NCBI GenBank assembly: GCA_015680685.1
Contig: MNCI01035040.1
Span: 230,381 to 294,380 of the forward strand
DNA length: 64,000 nt
DNA from: Gnetum montanum
Taxonomy: Eukaryota; Streptophyta; Gnetopsida; Gnetales; Gnetaceae
Reading direction: 5' to 3'
In this document: piece after piece, positions 34,437 to 46,444 of the stretch
Numbering within the stretch: position 1 is the first letter of the stretch
Layout: each line of letters opens with the position of its first letter
Translations under genes and position numbers: made by a program
The notes under the pieces: model-generated
The model's database searches: none
What the model saw: only the letters and a program-made list of their open reading frames with translations
What the model was told of the DNA's origin: nothing

Positions 34437-35259
34437 TGATGAGCCATGATATCTTCGTAATATCGCATACACGATATCGTGTTGGCCCCTGTGATATCGT
34501 GTACGCGATATTGTAGCCTGTCGCCAGTTCTATAAATAAGAGGCAACTTTCCCTTGTTTCTCCATCTAGATCTAGACCCTTAGCCAAACTATAGCAGTTT
34601 TACCATTCTAGAGTTAGAATAATTTCCATGTGCCCGTAGTAGGAGTCTCAAAGTGAATGGATCTTTATTCGAGCAAATTGTACTTGAGCACACATTTGTG
34701 TACGACAATAAAGATAAACTTTTTGATAAACCTTGTAGCATGTGGACTAAGCTAAATAGGATTTAATTATTGTTAAATTTTTAAATGCTTTCTTAGTTAA
34801 TTAAATCTCTCTCAACCCTTAACTCTCCTAGTTAAGTGCATTCAGTACGACTGCTTTAAGCATGTGTGTAATGCTTGGTAACCCAGTAACGAGTAGCGTT
34901 TGGTTATCCCAGTAGCGTTACACTAGTTCAAGGTGTGTGTGGCAAGTGGGAATGGATACTGGTGCTAGGATAATTAGAACTTAGTTAGTGAATAGTTAAT
35001 ATAAGTTAGTCACTTAGTCTTTTCACCCTCTCCTTATTAGCATAGGAGTTAAAAAGGTAAAAGATATAAAAATCACATACCTCAAACTTACTTAACCATA
35101 CAACCGTGATAATACAAGTAAGTTTGGGAGGACAACAATTGATTAACCTTAAGTGTTCCATTAAGGTGTGTAAGCACTTAGTCCTTGGAGTTCAATCGGA
35201 TTACGCGTGAGATGCTCGTATTCGTATGGTTGAGTGTAGGGGTACCTCGCCACTCTTTA
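34437..35259 (+). repeat. Element C 3' LTR
   Basis: 823 bp, TGATGAG to CACTCTTTA (CTCATCA with two changes). 25 bp longer than the 5' LTR, the length of the two extra octamer steps (11 + 14) in its promoter. Confidence 0.9.
34447..34538 (+). promoter_or_regulatory. Element C 3' LTR octamer array plus TATA box
   Basis: Octamers start at 34447, 34458, 34472, 34492 and 34506. Spacing is 11, 14, 20 and 14 bp. TATAAATA starts at 34531, 21.5 bp after the last centre. Confidence 0.75.
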
Positions 35260-35264
35260 GAATT
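35260..35264. repeat. Target-site duplication of element C, right copy (GAATT)
   Basis: Follows the C 3' LTR. The next base continues the A LTR (TGACTGGATCGTGC). Confidence 0.88.
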
Positions 35265-35330
35265 TGACTGGATCGTGCATGAACGCTCATATTCATATGG
35301 TTGGGCGTAGGGGTACATCGCCACTCATCA
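35265..35330 (+). repeat. Element A 3' LTR, last 66 bp
   Basis: Matches the end of the A 5' LTR (GACTGAATCGTGCGTAAACAC region to CTCATCA at 19236). Ends CTCATCA. Confidence 0.9.
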
Positions 35331-35335
35331 TTTGG
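35331..35335. repeat. Target-site duplication of element A, right copy (TTTGG)
   Basis: Matches 18415-18419. Confidence 0.85.
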
Positions 35336-35546
35336 CTTTCATTCCATCTAATTTATCTTTACCTACATCCTATAGCCTTAGTTGACCTTGTTCTCATTTT
35401 GATTGACATTGAGATAGCATGTGTATGTATATTTACTGAGGTATTTTTATATTATTTTAAGCATTATTTACTCATTTTACCTAGGTGCTACTTAATGTGC
35501 TTATGGTATATATGCACAACATCACCATAACGATGGCAAACACAAG

Positions 35547-35732
35547 ATGAAGGAAGGAGACCTGGTCCTTAAGGTTGTCTGCGAGCATGCAGACAAACTC
35601 TTAGCCAACTAGGAAGGACTGTTTTTGGTCACTAAAGCTTACTGCAACAACAGCTACCAAATAGCAAACATGGATGGGAATGAGTTGGCCAATCTAATCA
35701 ATCATTCCTATCTAAAGCCATATTACATGTAG
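35547..35732 (+). pseudogene. Tat-like pol, C-terminal remnant of integrase
   Basis: Only the last 62 codons of pol. MKEGDLVLKVVCEHADKLLA, a TAG where Trp or Gln would stand, then GLFLVTKAYCNNSYQIANMD and LINHSYLKPYYM before TAG 35730. It aligns with the end of the pol at 48.7-51.7 kb. RT, RNase H and the integrase core are absent; noncoding and hairpin-rich sequence precedes it once element A is removed. So the Tat-like element with gag at 11 kb is also pol-deleted. Confidence 0.75.
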
Positions 35733-36408
35733 CTAATTACAACCAACAAACAAGCATGCTTTTCACGGCCTACCAGGGCCTAAAACTAGTGCAACCATTA
35801 CCTGCCAAGGTCTTAAATTAGCAACATGGTCTGCTAAGACCTTAAACTGGCACCATGGCCTACCAAGGCTTTAAATTGGCAGCATATGTAACATATGATA
35901 GCCAAATCTGTTGAATTGTTCTACATGGCCTTATGTATTTCATTGTAACAACATGATTTCCTTGCTTGGTTTTCTTATCCTCTTGGATTTGTGTTTGTAG
36001 GATGAGGCATGGAGTCATCGTGGATGTGCAACTCATCATAACGACAAGTCATCATGTGATCTCAATGCATAAAATTTGGTGAATTTATCCTACTATGCTA
36101 AGAGTGCTTGCTTCATACCACTTCCATTACCATGCCCTTAAGCCCAACTTTGTAGCCTAGTTATAATGTTTCTTACCTTGGATGACAATGTTGATTAATG
36201 TTTGACACTCATGCACCATGACCATGTGACATCCCTTTGTCATGCTTCACTGTCAAGTTCATTGAATGTAATCCATTTTATTCAATGGGAAACCATCTAT
36301 TCCATCAAGTGTAACACATCTCACTTGATGGGAAAACCAAACCAAATTGTTTGAATGTAATGTACTTAGGTAAAAAATGTTCTACCTTTCTTTTATTGCC
36401 AAAAGAAC
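35733..36408 (+). repeat. Tat-like 3' noncoding region with GGCCTAAAACTGGCA units
   Basis: Four degenerate copies of the roughly 30-bp unit lie at 35770-35885 (CACGGCCTACCAGGGCCTAA, CATGGCCTACCAAGG...TTAAATTGGCA). A block from about 35985 (TTTGTGTTTGTAGGATGAGG to ATGTGATCTCAATGCAT) is shared with 51985-52070, after the other Tat pol. The TTTGTAG ending looks like a 3' splice site in both. Confidence 0.65.
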
Positions 36409-38130
36409 TGTTGGCAACGGTTTGAGACTACTAACAATTGGAGGCCTTCTGTCTCACGACCTTGGAAGTCACGGGATGCAAAGGTGTTCTTCAAACAAGG
36501 TTTAGGTGCTTGCTGGTCTTTGGCAACACCAAGGTCCAAATACCTTCAAATAAACTCAGTGATTATGAAGTGAACTAAATGTAAGTATATGTTTTCTGTT
36601 GTGAATGTTGAAATGGTTGGGTTGTGTATGAAACTGTAATTGGCTATCATAAAAGAAATTTAACTAACTTTGTCAAATATTGTGAATCATTAAAGGCTCC
36701 TATTTTGTCAAGTAACTCAATCTATATAGTTCGTATAGTACATTACTTATAACAAATAAAATTTCACAAAAACGTTTCAGCACAAATCGGCCAATCTACT
36801 CCTAATTTTCTTGAAAGAGAAAATTCCACAAGAAAACTAGAAATAGAGCAAGATTCAATGGGTTTTAGAAAGAGAAAAGAAAAGAAGGCAGATTTGTGTG
36901 GCAATTTCATTAAGACATTACTATTAAATTGCTCAAGAAACGTTTCTACAACATAAGCTCTTATATGGCAAACCTTAATAAAAGTCTAATATTACACAAA
37001 AACAAAGCTATAAAGACAACCTAGAAAAATCCCAAAATTAAATGTCAAACATGATACGATCTAAACCATTAGCTAAGTAACTAAAACAAAATAGGAAGAA
37101 ATGAACTTACATGATTAAAACAAAGTAGTTTAATTGGTGTCTTTAGCAAGCCATGCTCTATAAGAAATTTTCAATATTCTTCAAAGTTGCTCCACTCAAA
37201 ACCCCAATATTTGTAAATTTTACCTTTGAAGGCCCTTTTATAATGACCTTAGGGTAGTTACAATAATCATGAGAAGTTAAGGTATTACAAATACCTAGGT
37301 GATTAGTTTATAACCATCCTCGAAGTTATAACTTCCATAGGAAGTTATTAAAATTAGAGAGATACATGGTATAATTGGCAAGTGACCTATCAGATAATTA
37401 TCTAATAAACTTCCTTTTTCTTTTCAATGATAACCGTCCCCTCATTTTTTAATACACATTTGGATTATCATTTAAACTTAAATTATAATTTTATGCCCAC
37501 ACACACACATACACACTATAGCTTTGGGCATGGCATTGATTAATTAACCCTTTTCCTTTAAAAATAAAATCATGGTCAATATAAGAATGACAATTTCATG
37601 TTTTTCTATGTGCTTCTTTTCCATCTTTATCTCCATTGTCAACGTAATGGCACATAACCAATGTAGAAAGTGTTAATGTGATGAACTTACAAGTGACAAT
37701 GGTGATGCTATTTTTGGATGTAGCTGCTGCGTTTTCAATATTATCCCAAACATGTGTTTAGGGCATAGTATTGTTTGGAATTCAACAACCACAGATGCTA
37801 CTAGATCCTTCTCCATTGAAGTCTCATAGTTGCACTTCTAGCAGCCATGGTCGCTTGTGCTGGTTCCATAGTAGTTGGAACTACCTCCATGCATGAGCCG
37901 TATCCATGGTAGCTACAACATGTGTCTACCCAATATTGTAGCCATAGTGGCCACCCACATGCTGTGGGTGGCCATTGGTGCATCGTCTGTCGTGTTTGCT
38001 ATCCTTACCTATCTACCACTAAGGATTCCACATGTGGCCATAGCACTTGGGCGAGCAATGCTTTGTGATGAAAACCTTTTGCCTATAGCTAGGCTATTGC
38101 ACAAACAAAAACACACTATTCTCCACTCCA
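36409..38130. repeat. Long direct repeat, copy 2 (candidate LTR)
   Basis: Begins TGTTGGCAACGG and follows the 4057 copy, including TTTAGGTGCTTG...TGGTCT and GGCAACACCAAGG. It lacks about 330 bp present in copy 1 and has a (CA)n stretch at 37499-37517. Right limit uncertain; the last convincing match to copy 1 ends near 38076. Confidence 0.5.
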
Positions 38131-38227
38131 ATAATGTTATGAGATGGCAATCTATGTTTCAAAGTTGTAGTGTTGATTATGGTTTTGGTTATTTTCATTT
38201 TTATTATTATATATTATGATATATTTT

Positions 38228-39710
38228 TTATATGTGCAGGCACTTCTTGTGCTTGGGATCGACACCTTTGAAAACCCTTGAAACCCTCATGAACGCACAG
38301 AGGCCGCCCATTGAGCATGAGCTCTTCATGCTTTGAGACTTTTTAAAGCGTGCTTGACAGCCTTGGGGAGCTAGAAAATGCACGAATGCATGTGCCAAAA
38401 CTTTGGCTGCATACAAAGCAATTTGGTTGCATGTGTAAGTGAATTTAGGACCCACATTCAATGGAAATTCTTCAATGTTCATGAAGTAAGGACAACAAGG
38501 ACCATTTGAGCTTAAAAGGGTTCAAAACCAAGATCAAGGCCATATGTTTGACCTAATGTCTAGTGTTGCGATCATGCCAATTGCAAAATTCCCAAATTGG
38601 GTAGAAACATAAATGTTGGACAATAAAGTGTGACCATCAAAATCCCTAGGAACCATTTCAACAACTAGATTGCAACAAGGGCACCAAGCTTTGAATTGTT
38701 GTGCATTTTGTAGGCTCCCAATAGAGCACTCCCTGCCGTTGTGAACATTGTAGTTATAATTATCATCAGCATCTATAAACTCTTGATCTTTCTTAGTAAA
38801 GAAAACACATATTACTTCTATCTTTAGTAGTCACATTTGAAGAAGATCCACACTTTGCATGAAGTCACGTTCTTTGCATTTTAAAATTCCTTGATACGTA
38901 AAATTTTCGATGCTTGAATCTTGGAATTTGCATAATTTATCCTTATTGAAGTTGGAAATAATTTTTGTAAATTCTTCAAATTTAGGTTTAATATCTCTAA
39001 AAATACTTTTTACATCTTCAGATAATTCCTTTTCCACATAATGCGAAGATAGATTTTCTAAAAATGCCATGGATTCAAATCCCTGAAAATTGGGGCAGGT
39101 GGACCATCTTTGAAATATTTTACTCTATTTGTGGGCTATTCCATGGATTCAAGGTATTTATTATTATTATTATTTATATTGAATTTCATGCACATGTTTT
39201 ATTTTAGGGTGGATAACTCCAAGTAGCATTGACAAATTATTCAGTCTAGGCTGAGTATCTTGGTTTAACAAACTGATAACCTAACATCTCATAGTTGTAC
39301 TTTGATCCTACTTTGCTTCAACAAGCCCACACACATCAAAAGAACATGCACATTATTCTTTGTCATCTCTAAGAATATCAACATTGTAAATTTTCATATT
39401 TCCACCATCGGTTGTTCTAAATATTCAATGTTTAGACATCGAGGGGATTATAAACGGAATCTCCTTCCAATAATAAAGTCTAATCTATTAAATGATCTTA
39501 TGCGACAACAAGCATCACATTGAAATTTTACAACAAATACTTTAGAAACTCCTTGGTCCCAGGCCTAAACCATACATGGGCTCTCTCATGCAATGTTAGG
39601 TCTAGCATGGGGCTATTCAAGAAAGCCATTTCCATATAGTACAAAACACCAACCATCATCACAACGATAAGGATTCACTTGAGCATAAGCCTGCAAGTAC
39701 GTTGGCTAAG
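38228..39710 (-). pseudogene. Decayed minus-strand gene, family not recognised
   Basis: Minus-strand protein-like text in pieces. From 39710 downward: VNPYRCDDGWCFVLYGNGF, then KFQCDACCRIRSFNRLDFII. Then the 79-codon frame 39070-38831 (MAFLENLSSHYVEKELSEDV..., Lys/Glu-rich, probably helical). Then DDNYNYNVHNGREC and AWCPCCNLVVEMVPRDFDG in frame down to the 84-codon frame 38482-38228. Cys pairs (CDAC, CPCC) hint at a metal-binding protein, but I cannot name it. It lies between the candidate LTR copy 2 and the ACGCT repeat array, antisense to the Tat pol, the same relative setting as the LRR relic at 6.6-8.9 kb. Confidence 0.35.
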
Positions 39711-40079
39711 TGTTAGGACATCTTAACATAGGAAGACATGTAATCAGCATTACAATTAAATTATATGTGAAAAAAAAAATGTAGCTAAAACAAAATTAAG
39801 TTAGAGTGAACCAATGTGAACAACATGAAGCAATGTAAAAATAGGTAAGCAAGTTTTCAAAGTTAGCATGAAAAAACAACCAATAACCCAAAATCAAGTT
39901 GATAGCATAAAAATTGCAAACAAAAAAAAAGGCCCCAAAAATCAACAAGTAAAAATATTGGTTGGCATAAAACCCTATACATTTTGTCAAATAGTTGAAA
40001 TGTGCTAAAAATTCTCAGCCATAAACAAAATATGCTACATACGTTGTTGATGAAAAAAAGGAAAACACTAGTGTTTCTA
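39711..40079. other. AT-rich spacer
   Basis: No gene or repeat recognised; several A-runs. Confidence 0.4.
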
Positions 40080-40640
40080 GCACCAAGAAATCAAAAACCC
40101 TAAATACGCTGCCAAGAGTAGCAAAAATATGCAAATAATGACCTAGTAACTACACATGGGGACCTGTTACAAGGAAAATCTAAGCCAAAAATATGCCAAC
40201 CCTGTTGTAACTTTTGGAAAAAAAAAAACTGAGCCTATTGTAGGTGCTGTGAACCAAAAGCAAAGGAACTAGGAAAACGCTGAGGCCTGCTATGGCCAGA
40301 AACCATGAAAATGCTGTCAAAAGCAGCAAAAATATGCCAGTAACTCCCTAGGAATAATATGCCTTGGGCCTACTACAACCAAGAAAATAAGAAAAAATGC
40401 TGAAACTACTAGGCGTAGGAGAATGAGAGAAAACGCTAGGACCTATACTACCTAGAAAAAAAAACGACGCTAGGGTCTAAACTGACCAAAATGATGCAAA
40501 AACGCTAGAACTTAAGAAACACTGTGCATTTAAATGTTGAAAACCAACATTCTAACTGTCTACAGCCAAGGAAAATCAAAACACTACCTAGGAAAACAAC
40601 ATTAGAATTCGAAACACTGAAAACCTAAAAGATTTTTGGT
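40080..40640. repeat. ACGCT short-repeat array, left part
   Basis: Degenerate 15-30-bp repeats built on AAAAYGCTRCC/AAAATACGCTGCCA (CTAAATACGCTGCCAAGAG, GAAAACGCTGAGG, GAAAACGCTAGGACC, AACGACGCTAGGG). Same family as 47040-48415; the two parts are separated by element E. Confidence 0.7.
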
Positions 40641-40862
40641 TGTGTACCTGGCCACTGCAACCACAAAAGATTCCCTCATAGATGGATTTGGCAACATTAA
40701 CTGCACAATCTACTCCGCCTCTCCCACATCCTCCATTGCAGAATGTTTGTTTTTTGTGCTATTTCTTTCTTGCCGTTACAGTTAATCCTTCTTGTTGATT
40801 CTCCACCTTGCTTCCTGCTCTAGACGCTGCTCTATGTCAAGTAACCTAAAAGAAGGTAAAAA

Positions 40863-41445
40863 TGTAACAACGTTGCCCTAACGTTGTCTGGCACCCCAAG
40901 GAATTCATGAAGATCCAATGGATCTGGGGCGAAAGACCTGGGGAATATGCCTCAAGCAAGCAAGCATCTCACGAGTAAGTGCAGGCAGAAGCACAGCTTC
41001 TTAACGCACATGACCACGCACCTCACGGAGGATAACCAACTCCAAAACGAGGACCAAGCAAACAAGCACACACACAACCTTGTAGACAACATCGGTGGGA
41101 GGGGAGACAATGCACCTACAAGGGGAGGTGCCTCACCCCCAGATCCCTCACGATCTAGTACAAGGTGTGGCCTAGCATCGCACCAAAACTATCTAGTCTT
41201 GGTTGCCTACATATCTATGACTGCCGTAGAATCAGGGCCATGTAGTTCTCCACGGAGAAGAGGGGAATGAAGAGGACTTAGAGAAGAGAGTTGCAATAGA
41301 AGAGTGTCCTGTTGCTAGCTTGGTACCACCAAGCCAGGGTGGGTTTTCTAATACTTGAGTCACCTAAGGGTGCCTCAATGTGTTCCATGGCCCTCGAACC
41401 ATGGGGAGAGCCCAAGAGAACCACCACTCTGGGACATCTTTCACA
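40863..41445 (-). repeat. Element E 3' LTR (minus sense)
   Basis: 583 bp, close match to 46445-47027, differing mainly by transitions. Confidence 0.88.
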
Positions 41446-41463
41446 ATCCTCCCCCACACAAAG
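41446..41463 (-). promoter_or_regulatory. Element E polypurine tract
   Basis: On the minus strand CTTTGTGTGGGGGAGGAT abuts the LTR start TGTGAAAG. Confidence 0.8.
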
Positions 41464-44400
41464 AAGCGACGTCCTCGGAGCGGAGCCTAGGATAGCTTCG
41501 AGTGTACACTTCTAAATGGGTTTGGAACTCTATCAACTTCGGGGATCCGTCAACTCCTTAGACGCCAGACTTGAAGGAAGGTACCAACCCCAACACCTGA
41601 TACATCCTTTCATCCAATGCCTTGCATGAAACACAAGGGCAATTGAAGGAAGCCCAAAGACTTCCCTTCTCTATACGAGCAGGAGAGTCCAACCTAAAGG
41701 GCCAACGTCTCTAAGGCGTCCCCTAGATCTGTCCCTTCTGAGGGTCTAGAGACATATCTTCTTGTGTAAACCCATACTTNTTAGCACCCATTGATTTTTT
41801 TTGAGGGCTCACCAGGGACACTACCCATGATGAGGGACTTGGGAACATCACACCAAGAAGGAGGACATGCTCTGAAGAGCCATGTCTCCGCAAGCAACTC
41901 ATGATTGCCAGAACTCCATGTTCTGCTACTCGCATCGAGATCCATGGAGTCTCCCCAGTGCAACCATCTAAGCACTGATTCCATGTGCATCGGTACCATA
42001 CACATTGTCTTTTTCTCATCATGTTTGTTCAAGCTGGTATGAAGGGAGTCAAGCATGTTCTCCCTTACAAACAAGGTACAAGAGCAGATATTTTGAGCTT
42101 GACCTTGCCATCTGTAGACACCAACATCGCATGCCTCAATNNNNNNNNNNNNNNNNNNNNNNNNNNNNNNNNNNNNNNNNNNNNNNNNNNNNNNNNNNNN
42201 NNNNNNNNNNNNNNNNNNNNNNNNNNNNNNNNNNNNNNNNNNNNNNNNNNNNNNNNNNNNNNNNNNNNNNNNNNNNNNNNNNNNNNNNNNNNNNNNNNNN
42301 NNNNNNNNNNNNNNNNNNNNNNNNNNNNNNNNNNNNNNNNNNNNNNNNNNNNNNNNNNNNNNNNNNNNNNNNNNNNNNNNNNNNNNNNNNNNNNNNNNNN
42401 NNNNNNNNNNNNNNNNNNNNNNNNNNNNNNNNNNNNNNNNNNNNNNNNNNNNNNNNNNNNNNNNNNNNNNNNNNNNNNNNNNNNNNNNNNNNNNNNNNNN
42501 NNNNNNNNNNNNNNNNNNNNNNNNNNNNNNNNNNNNNNNNNNNNNNNNNNNNNNNNNNNNNNNNNNNNNNNNNNNAAGACATGGGTTCACAAGTCTTACC
42601 CAATTTCAATTTTCCCCTTGAGAACAACTCGAGACACCAAACAGTTCATTCCCTTTTGTTTCATCTTGGGAGATCTGGGTTTTGTTTCATACATCCTAGT
42701 CCAGCCCATTTACATCAATTTGTGGTGGACAAGGTTGCATCACTACCTATTATCATTCAACTTGAACAATAGACTAAGTTAACAACAACATCTTGCCCAT
42801 AGGAGGACCAGGTCCTCAAGATAGTTTTACATGGAATGGGCTTTTATCAACATCATTTACAACTCAAACACAAAATGATTCATCCTCGAAGGGTTTATAA
42901 TAAGGATGGTCTACCAGAGAATCCCAACAAGGAAGTTCCTCTGACGCCTCCAAAACTAAGAGAGTACGCAAGATCATGTCTTGCTTACACGAAGAGCAAT
43001 ATGTATCTTTAATTTACATCAATAACACAACCTCACAAAGGAGGTTTCATGAATTTCACCAGGGTAACAACATTCTATCTTTGAGAACAAGCCCCACAAG
43101 TTCATGAACATGGGACCACAACTAGGAACAAGGCCCAAACATCAACTGCTTATAGGAGACAATCGTCTCAATACCACCTACCTTATTATTTCAGGAACTG
43201 AAGAGGGCATCCATTGAGATGAAGAATGATCCCTCATAAAATTAAGGATTCACCAAGTAATATCATGGTCAACTTTGCTATTCCACTAGGGAGGTGAGAA
43301 CACCAACATGAATTAACATCACACCAAAGACATGGGACAATACATCAGTGAGGGACTGTGTAATACATCAGTGTACATAAGGGACAAAGTACACGGGACA
43401 ATTCAGCAAGACACCATAGCCTATTAGGCACAACGAGTCCCCTATCATGGAATCACACCATAGACCACGAAGCACCAATCAGTCCCAATCTATGAGAGCG
43501 CATCATAGCTCTCCAAAGCACCAAAAGTAATTTGTCACGAGAGCCCACCAACATGCACAAATCATTAGAAGCCCCCAATCATGAGAGCATCGGCTCAAGT
43601 GTTTTGAGCACATTCAAGCCCACCAAGCAAGGACACCAAGAGAAATCATAATTTCTGTATCTGTAACATCATTTATTCAAGGATGGACCACCATCCCAAT
43701 GTTTGGACAACTGCTCCATGATTGCTTCCAACATGGAAGAGCAAGTCTAGGTGCCAATACCTAGAACTCGACTCAAATCCACCGCTAGACATCACATTGA
43801 TTTGAATTTCAGTCACCATCGATTATCTGTGAACAAGATCTTTGCCAGTCCAGGAACACAAGAGAATGTGTTCCCAAGATTTGTCCTGTCTCAAGGATGT
43901 TCACCAAGCATACACCATCTAGGCATGCCAACATCATCAAGAACACATGGCACTAGTTCAAGAGCATAATGGGCAAGGACATGCCCTGGTCTGTTCATTA
44001 CAACACTGTATCCAACTGAAGAGTTTCCCATGAGGTTTTCAGCAGGATTATACATCAAGGCACAATGGCCATTTACAACATATAACAAGGGTGCTTCAAA
44101 ACAAGCACCAGGAAAACACCATACATCAAGCTTGGCCTTGTCACAGTGTGTGGCATAGGCCTACAACCAGGAGACGACTGAGTCACATAGGAAATACATC
44201 CAACACTTTTGAGTGCATACAATTGAATTGAGAATATCACAAGGATACATTTCACACACCCAAGGATAGGATTACATTCATATATGGGAACATACATGGT
44301 ATTTGGGAATGCTACCCAAGCCTAAAAGGCTATAGGACAACTACCCAAGCCCATCCTAGGCTAGAGGATTTAGGCCACTAAGAGCATACCATGAAGAACC

Positions 44401-46430
44401 ATGCTGTTTTGAGAGAAACCTGTCTCTGTCACGAAGCATAAACAATCATCTGTCATTGCACCACTATCTCAAAAGATACATGATCTACCGTCACACTAAA
44501 CTCACTGCGCGGGTAACATCGAACGAAAACGATTCGAGACATGAACACAACAATCGAATAACGAAACACACCAATTGAGTATCCACCATCCTGCCATAGT
44601 GGGACCTCTTTGCATTGGCCACTCTTGGGCCATCAGTATTTGGCATGGCCAAGGATACCATTTCATGCCATTTGCTAGCCCAATATCTGTAGGGTCTAGG
44701 ATAAATCACCATCCTCTATTAATGCTCCCCCAGCACTGAGAGGCAAACAAATTATAATGTACCTGTTGATCCATCACAGCCAAGGTACTGATAAATCCGT
44801 AACCCAATGTTGGGATTCTAAGACCAAATAATCAGTTCATGAAGGTCTCAGGAGCACATATCTTCCCCATAAACATAGTGCTCATAGAATCAACTGAGGT
44901 CACCACTGGCTGCATCTTTGTACCCGTGCTACCTACAAACATTGAGACACAAGCTCAAAAATATAGAAGTTAGCAGGAACATGATTAGCACATCAGCCTC
45001 ATACACAACCATCAAGCATGATCATATAACAAGGTCATATCACTCTTGCACATCATAAAAATCAAGATCTCAACAACATGCATAGAGCTCAATCATGCAA
45101 AACATTGATGGATAAATTACATCTCCACTCGAACAAACAATTTCATCATGAGGCACACGAAGAGAGAGATAGCACACTCTCAGAATTTCAAGATTCATAC
45201 ACAACAATCATTCTCAGCAACTAACACTGGCCTCAACCAAGACCAAAATCTCAACACAATCGTATGAGTCATGGGCAATAGACAATCGTCATCTCAACCC
45301 AAAAATAAGGTGGAAGACCAAGGTCTATCCAACAACAAGTTTACATCAAACCAATTCTCGCAACAATGAGCAACATCACGAAGGATGCATTCACAAGAAG
45401 ACTCTCATCAAAAGAGATGCGGTCTCAACAAGAACCAACAATAGGATGACCCACACCAATAGTTTTCAAATTAGAGTGACTAAGAAATGTCACCAATCAA
45501 AATAGTGATGCCACGAGCCCAAGGGCAACACCACCAGCTCAACAAAGGAGCACAACTCACAAGGATCAACAATAAGGGCAGTCATGCCTCATGCACAAGA
45601 AGTTGTCAAACAAGACAACAACCATTTGGTTTTGGGATGACACAAACAACCACTGCATCCCCAATGTTCCCAACAATAAGTCATCATACCGCGTAAAACA
45701 TGAAGCCTTGCGTTACAAACGATAGAAATAACCAAGATACGCATACAGAATTTGAAAGCGCAACCAAGAAGACACGCATACACAAATAGACAAACATACA
45801 ATCGCAAGCACGAATGTACGAAGTCTACCGACAATGGTCTTAGTCCACCCAGAACAAGGCTCACCAAGAGCACATGTTCGAAGGACCTCCATCTTGAGGT
45901 ACCTGGAAACCATCTTATCCCAATTTGTATTGTCCCATACTCACTGTATCTAAGCTGAGTGGAAGTTCCAAGGATCTCATATCCTGCATGATTCAACAAA
46001 TGCCATCTCGAAACATGTCATTTGGGTGGAAACCGAGCAGAGATTGGGTCCGATTCATCCCAGATGAATCACTGGAGACCTAAGATGAGAGCTCCTTGAG
46101 CAACAAAATTCCTGAGTTGCCAGTAAAACTCCTCTCAACCATATCGCATACAATCACAACAAGTTCAACCACAAGTACACAAGTGGAGGACATCACCACA
46201 ACGACATTGTTTATATCCTCACGGAGAGCAACATACATCAATTGCTCACAATTTCTCATCTGTCCCCTCATGAAGAGCGGAGAACATTGCCATCAGGCAA
46301 CTCTTCAAAAATACATAAGGATATGATCCTAGATCACCTAGGTATCAATCCGAAGGGACCATTAACCAAACAAGCTCAATGGAGTAACACAACCAAAGAG
46401 CACAACCATATCCAAACACAATTTCAAAAC
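41464..46430 (-). other. Element E internal region
   Basis: About 5 kb. Minus-strand frames up to 136 codons (45999-45589) exist but none resembles a retroelement protein. The plus strand is rich in ACATCA/ATCATG words. A single unresolved base lies at 41780. Apparent long frames across 42141-42575 are created by the gap and mean nothing. Confidence 0.6.
42141..42575. other. Assembly gap (435 N)
   Basis: Run of unresolved bases inside element E. Confidence 1.
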
Positions 46431-46442
46431 GCTCCGATACCA
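46431..46442 (-). other. Element E primer-binding site (tRNA-Met type)
   Basis: The minus strand reads TGGTATCGGAGC two bases after the LTR, one difference from the common plant initiator-Met site TGGTATCAGAGC. Confidence 0.85.
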
Positions 46443-46444
46443 TC

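Larger units (their letters stand above)
28124..35259 (+). mobile_element. Element C: pol-deleted Athila-like element nested in A's 3' LTR
   Basis: 7136 bp. 5' LTR 28124-28921, primer site 28923, gag and protease, then a direct join to 3' noncoding sequence, and 3' LTR 34437-35259. RT, RNase H and integrase are missing. Compared with A, sequence corresponding to about 22665-25530 is absent and both sides of the join align to A. C is less decayed than A, which fits its later insertion. It keeps LTRs, primer site, gag, protease and PPT, as expected of an element that could move only with enzymes from a relative. Confidence 0.9.
18420..35330 (+). mobile_element. Element A: Athila-like LTR retrotransposon (interrupted by element C)
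   Basis: Complete but dead Ty3/gypsy element. 5' LTR 18420-19236, tRNA-Asp-type primer site, gag-pol in largely one frame, about 1.6 kb of 3' noncoding sequence, polypurine tract, 3' LTR starting 27345. The 3' LTR is split: 27345-28123, then its last 66 bp at 35265-35330, with element C between. LTR ends are TGATGAG...CTCATCA and the 5-bp duplication is TTTGG. RT text (DHFPLPFIDQLL, FLDGYSGYNQI, PFDLCNTPATFQ) and the tRNA-Asp primer site match the Athila lineage. Without C it would be about 9.8 kb. It sits in the noncoding part of a Tat-like element. Confidence 0.92.

Noticed and set aside
38160-38164. CAAAG as the right-hand target duplication of the candidate Tat LTR (left CAAAG at 4052-4056)
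   Set aside because: The preceding bases do not end in CA and a 5-base match in this interval is easily chance.
41781-42782. Long reading frames (163-269 codons) on both strands near 42 kb
   Set aside because: They run through the 435-base N gap and owe their length to unresolved bases.
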